Assembly: GCF_035046505.1 (NCBI RefSeq)
Contig: NC_089823.1
Coordinates: forward strand, 107,965,412 to 108,029,411
Length of the DNA: 64,000 nt
Source: Tiliqua scincoides
Lineage: Eukaryota > Chordata > Lepidosauria > Squamata > Scincidae
Reading direction: 5' to 3'
In this document: piece by piece, positions 57,306-64,000 of the stretch
Layout: each line of letters begins with the position of its first letter
How positions within the stretch are numbered: the first letter of the stretch is position 1
The notes under the pieces: model-generated
The model's input: only the letters and a program-made list of their open reading frames with translations
What the model was told of the DNA's origin: nothing
Database searches by the model: none
Translations under genes and position numbers: made by a program

Positions 57306-57424
57306 CATTACAGCCTTAACCTGAACAGCATCAAACAGCAATTTCCATGCATAAATAAGCCATCCCAAACTAAATGCCACAAACATAACTTTAATGTCAA
57401 CTCTTGACATCTCAGATAAAAATG

Positions 57425-57654
57425 AGTTGCATCCAAAGAAAGTTAATCATGACTACCCACCATTGAAATCAATGTAACTAACTTTGATCCCATTCATTCC
57501 AATGGGACTCAGTCATGACTCACTTTCTTTGGGTACAAAGCAATGCTTTTCTGTGGACTTTCAACTAAAAGTGTGAACTGACTCCAATGAAAAGCACTGC
57601 TTTGTACCCCAGGAAAGCGAGTCATGACTGAGTCCCATTGGAATGAATGGGATC
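57425..57654. repeat. Large inverted repeat with 66-bp arms
   Basis: The arms 57486-57551 and 57589-57654 are inverted copies with about four mismatches, separated by 37 bp. A third, weaker copy of the same motif lies in inverted sense at 57429-57475 (catccaaagaaagttaatca). The core motif 'cccattccaatgggact'-like resembles palindromic MITEs. Confidence 0.85.
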
Positions 57655-58289
57655 AGCTATTGGATCATCAGCTGTTGGATAATCCAAGGGAAGTCATCAG
57701 GTATTGGATAATCCAAGAGAGGAGAAATCAAATGATGTACTTGCACAAGGACTTGGCCTATAGTGAGCAGAACCTGGCATGTGCAAGTTTCACCATCATT
57801 TGATGTTATGAGAAATATTACCTGAAAGAAAATGAATTGGGCTGGCATGCTACAAAAGCAAGTGCATCGGTGGATGGACTGGACTTTCCATCTTGAGCCC
57901 TAATGATTCCATTACATCTCTCCTTGCATCCTAACTCTGCTGTCAGCTTAGTTATGACAGAAGGTTTTATCTTGGTGATTTTGCAGTGAAAAATCATGCA
58001 CTTCTTATTATCTGCTTTTTCGCTAAACTGATCATTTATTTTCGAAATATTCCCTATTCATCAAGTTTTATCTTTGCTTCTTCAGTGAGAACATGCTGTG
58101 CTCCTTTGCCATACTCAGAACAGAAATGCAAGAGTTGCACTATTAATTTATTTATCCATTAAAGACAGTCACAATGTGCATACCTAATGATAGTTTCCAA
58201 AGCAAAATTTAAGTACCATCTGATTTTAACCCTGTGATTAAAATAAAAGGTATAAAAAGCTCCTTGTATCTCTCTCTCACACACACACA

Positions 58290-58321
<32 letters not shown>

Positions 58322-58802
58322 CTCAAAACACCCTCCTGCTTCTCCCTCTTTCCCATCTCCCACAGTTTTTTTCTGATTTTATTAATAACCTTATATATTA
58401 ATTAATTATATTAATTAATTAATATTAATTAATAATTAACAATCCTCATAAAGGATCCTCTTCCATTGGGTTTATCTCATGTGTTAGATCTTCTTAACTG
58501 AAGTGTCATGGTCTGGATGTTTTTGTGGCATGGCTTCTGATATACTTTCCCTGAAGCTGCATTCTAGGATGTGGAAATCTTGGCCAAGAAGACTGATCAG
58601 GAACAAACTCCTTGATCGGGATAACAAGCTTGCCAGTCAAGCCCAAACTAACTTGAACCCCTCTTCCCTGCTACCCTCTATATTACAGCTAGCCTGCTGG
58701 GTTTGTAGGGCAAGACTAGCTACCCTTCCTGTTTTTCTATGTCTTGCCATATTTCCATATTCTCCATGTAGAGGATGGATTTGCCTTTGTGTTCACTCTA
58801 GA
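57655..58802. other. Intergenic DNA
   Basis: A (GA)n run lies at 58294-58320, after a short (CA)n. An AT-rich stretch built of ttaattaa units lies at 58381-58440. The 179-codon frame 58503-59042 runs into hAT MITE sequence and has no domain. Confidence 0.4.
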
Positions 58803-59137
58803 GCATTGTTTCCCAAAATGGTGGGTCATGATTCACCATTGAGAACCAAAACTGGACCATTCCCCCTTAAGGGAAGTGGCTCAGTAATAGGTGCCCTGAC
58901 AACATTGCAGCAATTGCCTAGGGGCCTTGTGGAGGGTCCGGGAGGCCCACAGCCCACTCCATGGGCCTCCCCAATTCAGATGGTCTGCAGGAGTTTGGGG
59001 AGGGTCATTTATTTTGACATGAACCCCCTCCCAGCAGTATAGTGTGCCTTGTGAATTTTCAAAAAAATGATGGTGTGCCTTGACAATTTTAGTGCCTTTC
59101 CAGTGTGCTATGAAATGAAAAAGGTTGAAAATCGCTG
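58803..59137. mobile_element. Decayed hAT MITEs: D-like fragment then family C 3' part
   Basis: 58803-58850 reads like a D-type end (attgtttcccaaaatggtgg). 58978-59137 is family C from 'gtctgcaggagtttggggag' to its end ttgaaaatcgctg. Confidence 0.6.
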
Positions 59138-59145
59138 CTGTAGAT

Positions 59146-59604
59146 CAGGGGTGCCCAAACCCCGGCCCTAGGGCCACTTGCAGCCCTCAAGGACTCTCAA
59201 TGCAGCCCTCAGGGAGCCCCCAGTCTCCAATGCTCCTCTGGCCCTCTGGAGATTTGTTGGAGCCCACACTGGCCCAACGCAACTGCTTTCAGCGTGAGGG
59301 TGACTGTTTGACTTCTCACGTGAGCTGTGGCATGAGGGCTCCCTCCACTGCTTGCTGTTTCACATCTGTGATGCAGTAGCGGCAGCAAAGGAAAGGCTGG
59401 CCTTGCTTTGTGCAAGGCCTTTTATAGGTCTTGAGCTATTGTGACCTTAATTCATTCATATACGTTCAGATTTAATATATTTATTTATGTAAACTTTTGT
59501 AAATTTATTCAAATTTTAAATGTAAATTAATTCCCCCCCCCGGCCGCTGACACAGTGTCAGAGAGATGATGTGGCCCTCCTGCCAAAAACTTTAGACACC
59601 CCTG
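59146..59604 (+). mobile_element. hAT-type MITE, family E, 459 bp
   Basis: The ends are caggggtgcccaaac and, inverted, caggggtgtctaaag. A perfect 8-bp duplication ctgtagat flanks it (59138-59145, 59605-59612). It starts eight bases after the family C element ends. No transposase; the terminal 8 bp equal those of the foldback element at 44711. Confidence 0.9.
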
Positions 59605-59738
59605 CTGTAGATAAATAAGTGACAGTAGTTTCTTCGTCAATTTCAGTGACTGGTTTGTTTGGCTTCAGTTGTTTTTGACATGTGTCTCCCTCTGTTTGCC
59701 AATCAATCCTGCCAACAAAATGTGTATTAGTTTCAGTA

Positions 59739-60058
59739 CAGTAGTGAACCTGTCATTCACTGAAAGGGGCAAATGCCCCGGGCACAGAGCCTCGGGCACC
59801 TCTAGGACTACTTCGAAGCCTCATTGAGGCTCGCGACATAGATGGAAATCTGTGCTTCCAGTTTGCTGGAACCACAGTTTAAGAGTGTGGGGAAACCTCA
59901 GATGGCTTCCCTAGTTCATCCTGTAGCCATGCGAGGCTTTATTTTGCTCCAGGTGAGTGAGGGGGGTAGATCTGCACGTGGGCACAGCAACATCTCATGG
60001 GGGGTGCCATCGTGGACGATTGCCTTGGGTGTGGGGCTGGGAAAATCCACCACTGCTG
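59739..60058. mobile_element. Interspersed repeat family A, hAT-like, about 320 bp
   Basis: The ends are cagtagtgaacctgtc and, inverted, cagcagtggtggatttt. It has 'ggggcaaatgccccgggcac' near the left end. It is homologous to 39985-40293 over most of its length. No 8-bp duplication is preserved. Confidence 0.6.
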
Positions 60059-60109
60059 GGGTAATGCAATTATGGGACACTGCAGCCATGGGCAACGAAC
60101 CTATGATGG

Positions 60110-60572
60110 GGCTGGGGATAAGAATAGGCCCTCAGTTTGGCTGTACTTGTCGTAAGAGGCGACTAAACAACCACCGGGTAGATGGGACTCGTTAGCCTGG
60201 GAAGGCAGCTCATCTGAGAGAAGGAAAACTCTGATCCCAAACCTCCACTGCCTTGTGGCTACATCCAGTTATGGAAAAGGCTTCAGGAGTCAACCTCGAG
60301 GCAAAATCCGGAGCCGGAGTCCCTGAGGCAGTTCATGGCTGAACACAGTCGCGTTCTGGCAACTCCTGCGACGTCGCTGGAACCAACCGTATTGGCTTCT
60401 GCCTTTCCACTGGACCATTCCAGCGACCTGGAGAGGGAGGATTTGCTGCATGGGTAACAGCCTATACTCCATACCTACTTTACCCAGGCTTCGCGCACTG
60501 GAGAGGACACTCTGTTCCAGAGCCACCATTCAGAGTGTGACACCGTGGTCTTCCGAGACTGAAGGATGCCAA
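60110..60572 (+). repeat. Composite SINE-like element with LINE 3' terminus
   Basis: It begins near 'ggataagaataggccctcag' and contains 'cttgtcgtaagaggcgacta' (60147-60166). It ends with sequence matching the last codons and 3' end of the zinc-finger LINE: 'ccagagccaccattcagagt', then accgtggtcttccgagactg plus aaggatgccaac. There is no RT. It is either an internally deleted LINE or a SINE made from LINE ends. Confidence 0.65.
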
Positions 60573-60575
60573 CAA

Positions 60576-60579
<4 letters not shown>

Positions 60580-60630
<51 letters not shown>
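60580..60630. repeat. (GA)n microsatellite
   Basis: A pure GA run starting 7 bases after the LINE-type terminus at 60572. Confidence 0.97.
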
Positions 60631-60631
<1 letters not shown>

Positions 60632-61895
60632 ATTTTGCAGTGAAAGGATGGGAGTGAAGGGATAGATACCTGCCAGTTATTTTTTTTCCTCCTGCCTCCT
60701 TCCTCACAACCTCCTGCCAACTGCATTTACCCCAGCAGGGATCCAGACCATGTTTGTGAGGAAGATACAGGTCCACAAAATGTGGAGTGCATATATATAT
60801 GGGTAGGGGAAAGCAATTGGCAGGAGAAATATATAAGCACTTCTTTTTCTTCCAGCCTATCTATCTCTAGTGCAAAATGCTCCCTCCTGTGAGCGCTTTA
60901 CAAGGAAGAGGCCATCAGGGTTTCATTAGAAATGGTTGGAGTGTAACGTATAGTTTGCCTTAGGAAACACAGTAAGTCAAAGAGAGAGTTTCATCTACTA
61001 TCTATTGCAGCAAATATTGTTGTGACTTTTACGCCTCGTGTCTCAGTGCTAACAGTGACTATTCACTGAATCTGCTCCCAAAGGGAAGTATGTCAGTTTT
61101 TTAAAAAAAATACTGATGTCAAACCGGAACCTTTCTATTGCAGCAATGACCCATATTGCATATAAAGAATCAGGTTTCAGGCAAATGTAAGACTCCCAAT
61201 TGTCGTAAGGTTCTTTTTTGGTCATATTACCACTTACCAGCTTCACATTTGCTATACTGTCATTAACAATCTGAACCTGGGGGAATATCCAGGATTTTAT
61301 TAAACTGACACAGTGACTATATTTCTCCTTCCTGAATTAGGACTGATTCTCACTTTACTTTTGATGCTCGAGAATCCATATCCATGCACAAAATAGATGT
61401 GGGTCCCATGAAATGGGAAGGATGTGCACCTGCAAATTCAAACATTTGTTTCTGTAAAAAACTGGGAAGTCAGCTGGGAAAGGGTATATCCTTCACAGAT
61501 TTCTAAAGATCCATGTGTTTTATTCTGTGCTTCATCACTGATGGAGTGAGTTGTCCTTTATACTCAGGTTCATGTACTTGAGTGCATAATGTATAATGAC
61601 AATTCAGCTTCCTGAGAATCTTGCTTTTCATTTTAAGCTTAAGTTTGTAGTCAGTGTGACCGCATATATGGTAGAAATAGGGATGAATAGACTTTTCTGA
61701 TCCTTTTCTAAGGCTATTTACATGTATCATACATTGTTGTCTGTCTGGGTGTTCTGTGTGGGTGTTCTGTTTTCCGGTGAATAACTGTGTATACCATTCA
61801 TTTCAAATGAAAATGTAGGATACTTTCTGCAGATATATCTGTGCTGTCTGCACATTGAACATAACAGGTAAATAATTATGTGCACTTATGCACAT
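60631..61895. other. Intergenic DNA
   Basis: A short (TA)n lies at 60790-60800. No gene or repeat is recognised; the minus frame at 61803-62180 extends into the next MITE. Confidence 0.4.
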
Positions 61896-61898
61896 TGA

Positions 61899-62474
61899 GG
61901 GCGCAATCCTATCCTGTGCTGGCACAGGCAAGCCAGGAGGCTTGCGCTGTATCCAGCGCAGGATAGTGGCCAGAGGCAGCTCAGCCAGAGGTAAGGATAA
62001 ACATTTCCCCTTACCTCTGGGTAAGGGCTGCTGGCCCCTATGGATCTCCTCGGACTTGCGCCACCTCTTGAGGTGGCGCAAGTCCGAGGAGAGCGGAGTG
62101 TCTTGAAGTCGTTCCATTCTCCCTGGAAACGGGGGGGGGGATCTGGCATAACTCCCGGATCCCAGCCCCACTTCCCACACCCTACCCGCCTGTCTCCGGG
62201 GCTACCCATCGCCCACACCCCCACCCAGGAACACCTCCCTACCTCCTCCTCCCCACCTCCCCCACATCTTTTCCGCTTGCGTTGGCCCAGCAGGGCCGAA
62301 GCATGCACTTGAGGGGAAGCCGGCACAGGGGCTTATGTCAGCCTCCATAGGTCAGCGCTTCTCAGAGCACTGGCCTGGTTTCCCCTCGAGGAGGCACAAA
62401 CTTGCTTTAAGACACGTTTGTGACCCCCCCCCAAGTCCCTTGGGCTGGCCTAACACCTCGTTAGGATTGTGCCC
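61899..62474. mobile_element. Long Harbinger-like MITE, 576 bp
   Basis: The ends are gggcgcaatcctatcctg and, inverted, gggcacaatcctaacgag. The flanks TGA and AGA differ at one base. A perfect 22-bp hairpin with a 2-base loop lies at 62046-62091. It is homologous to 47046 and 55289. The 146-codon minus frame is chance. Confidence 0.82.
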
Positions 62475-62915
62475 AGAATGTAACATGTACGTTGTAACAT
62501 GACCTTAGTTTTCTGATCATCTATGCCCTAAGTTCTATTCCTCTTGAATCATCATCCAGCTAGAATAATTTCTAAAATTAATTCTGAAATTAGTTCATGT
62601 ACACTTTTTTGTAGCTTTCAGTGCCTTCATCTGTACCTTTCCTCCTCTGTGTTCCTGCTGTGTGCACTTGCATTGATAGAACACTGCCAAAAATCAATCT
62701 TTATGTGGTCCTATGTATGCAGGCTTTTAAATGCAGTGTTTACTCCTGTGCACTGCAAAATACCATACAAAATAGTATTTATATGCCTGTATGTACAATT
62801 TTAGAAACATCTCAGTTATGGGAACTATAGGTTGAAATTTCAGGATGCAGACGAACAGCTGAATAAGATGACCAGTACTCATAGGCTGGGGTTCATACAC
62901 ATGCATGTAGAAAAC
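62475..62915. other. Intergenic DNA
   Basis: No gene or repeat is recognised. Confidence 0.4.
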
Positions 62916-62918
62916 TTA

Positions 62919-63845
62919 CAGCCCAATCCTATGCATGTCTACTCAAAACTACTCAGGTGCGTTCCCTACTCGGGTCTGTGTCTCGAGGTGGGGTTAATTC
63001 GGCTAAAGACAATTGCATGGCTAAGATTACTGAAATTTTGGTTTAGGATTTTCTCTAACCCTACCTCCTCTGGTCTAATGCACCAATTATTGTCGGATTC
63101 AGTCCTGCCATTAGAGATCACCGATCTTCTAACCAAATTTAAGTCTATAGGGCTGGACACTGCAGAGCTAGGCATGATTGGCTGTGATGCTGCTTACAGA
63201 ATCGTCAAAGAAAGAATTCTTGATATTGAACAACAAGAGCTGTTTAGTGCCGCCAGAACCATATGCTCTCCACTCTATCTCCATGTTCCAGTCAGTTTTG
63301 GGAAACCGGCCTCTTTCTTTTATCACCTGGAGTGCCCGCAGGCTTGGAGAGCATTCACGCTTGCAAGATGTAACGCTCTTCCATCAGCCTTGTTATCGGG
63401 TAGGTTCAGTGGTATTCCCTACTCGGAGAGGAAATGCAAGTGTGGTAGGGATTGTATTGAGACTATAACACATACCTTTTTCTACTGCCCACTACATGAT
63501 GTTTCACGCAAGAAATATCAAGGCCCAATGTTAGCTAGGATGCAGGGCTGGGTGGACTCAATCATGCTTCAGTCTCTCCTTTCCACACCTGACTCTGAGA
63601 CCCTTGATAAAGTCGCTTCCTTTTTATCTGGGGTAATTGCCAGGCAGAGCTCTGGGATTCTGGGCAGTGTGTGAGGAAAAGGCCGATGTCTATGTTGTGT
63701 TGTCTTTGTATATTTTTGTTTTGTTTTGTTCTTTCTCTGTATTTTATGCCAATAAAGGTCTTACTGAACTGAACTGAACTCAAAACTAAGTCCTACTGTA
63801 GTCCGTAAGGCTTACTCCCAGGTAGGTGTGGATAGGATTGCAGCC
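62919..63845 (+). mobile_element. 90-bp palindromic MITE split by a LINE
   Basis: The left piece is 62919-62951 (cagcccaatcctatgcatgt...) and the right piece is 63789-63845 (ending ataggattgcagcc). Together they are exactly 90 bp. The outer 3-bp duplication TTA is intact (62916-62918, 63846-63848). Confidence 0.92.
62952..63777 (+). mobile_element. LINE 3' end inserted in the MITE, 826 bp
   Basis: A perfect 11-bp duplication actcaaaacta flanks it (62941-62951, 63778-63788). One open frame runs without a stop from the insertion to 63674. It ends in a LINE-type C-terminus: RAFTLARCNALPSALLSGRF, then the Cys/His cluster CKCGRDCIETITHTFFYC, ending GILGSV. This is the relative of the 35181-38735 LINE (RAFMLARFNIFPSAVHSGRF). 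The 3' end is tttatgccaataaaggtctt followed by (ACTGA)n units. It is 5'-truncated and lacks EN and RT. Confidence 0.9.
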
Positions 63846-63848
63846 TTA

Positions 63849-64000
63849 ATTGTTCACAGATGTATCAACATTTGACAATACAATCTGAATATGTGAATTG
63901 ACTCTGCTGAAAAGATTTGAATTTGAGCTGATGTAATGGGACATGGCAGTTCTGCGTGTGGTGCTTGATGTGCAATAGTTCATTGGAATGTGCATGTCAC
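63849..64000. other. Intergenic DNA
   Basis: Nothing is recognised up to the window end. Confidence 0.4.

Noticed and set aside
58503-59042. A 179-codon open frame as a gene
   Set aside because: The second half lies in hAT MITE sequence and the peptide has no domain or coding pattern.
62832-63674. A 280-codon host gene
   Set aside because: The frame starts outside the LINE by chance. From 62952 on it is a LINE C-terminus bounded by target duplications.

Overview
This window looks like intergenic DNA from a vertebrate, most probably a squamate reptile (lizard or snake). The reasons are: dense interspersed repeats; CR1-type LINE 3' ends with the ATTCTATG-type terminus; CORE/MIR-like SINEs; a 5S rRNA-derived SINE; many copies of a 90-bp palindromic element of the kind seen in squamates; long dinucleotide microsatellites; and an AT-rich background. 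The species was not determined. I found no convincing host protein-coding exon, host tRNA or rRNA gene, CRISPR array or operon. The longest open frames either lie inside LINEs or look like chance frames. I recognised no retrovirus-like or other capsid/envelope-bearing element.

Layout. At 0-5 kb there is a 5S-derived SINE (minus strand), a LINE 3' end and a Tc1/mariner-like MITE. At 5-22 kb there are scattered hAT-like and Harbinger-like MITEs, two 3' ends of a zinc-finger LINE (one per strand) and a tRNA-type SINE. At 22-28 kb there are a second mariner-like MITE and long microsatellites. At 28-32 kb there are a 61-bp LINE stub and clustered MITEs. The block at 32.7-38.8 kb is the most element-dense. 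It has a CR1 LINE split by a second LINE on the opposite strand, then a 3.55-kb endonuclease-bearing LINE that carries a SINE insertion. At 38-50 kb there is mostly single-copy-looking sequence with nested hAT MITEs, a 181-bp near-perfect hairpin transposon with an exact 8-bp target duplication, and a 5S SINE. At 50-64 kb there are more MITEs, CORE-SINEs, a composite SINE-like element and a LINE inserted inside a 90-bp MITE.

How the parts relate. The DNA itself shows three systems. (1) A LINE whose 3' terminal ~34 bp is shared by a 5S rRNA-derived SINE and by a composite short element, which suggests a LINE/SINE partnership. (2) A family of 90-bp palindromic and ~500-bp MITEs with CAGCCCAATCCTA-type ends and 3-bp target duplications. 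Their parent is not visible; I infer PIF/Harbinger. (3) Several short hAT-type elements with CAG...CTG ends and 8-bp duplications, often nested in one another. Target duplications found by eye date several insertions relative to each other. All family assignments rest on terminal motifs, duplications and partial translations, not on database searches.
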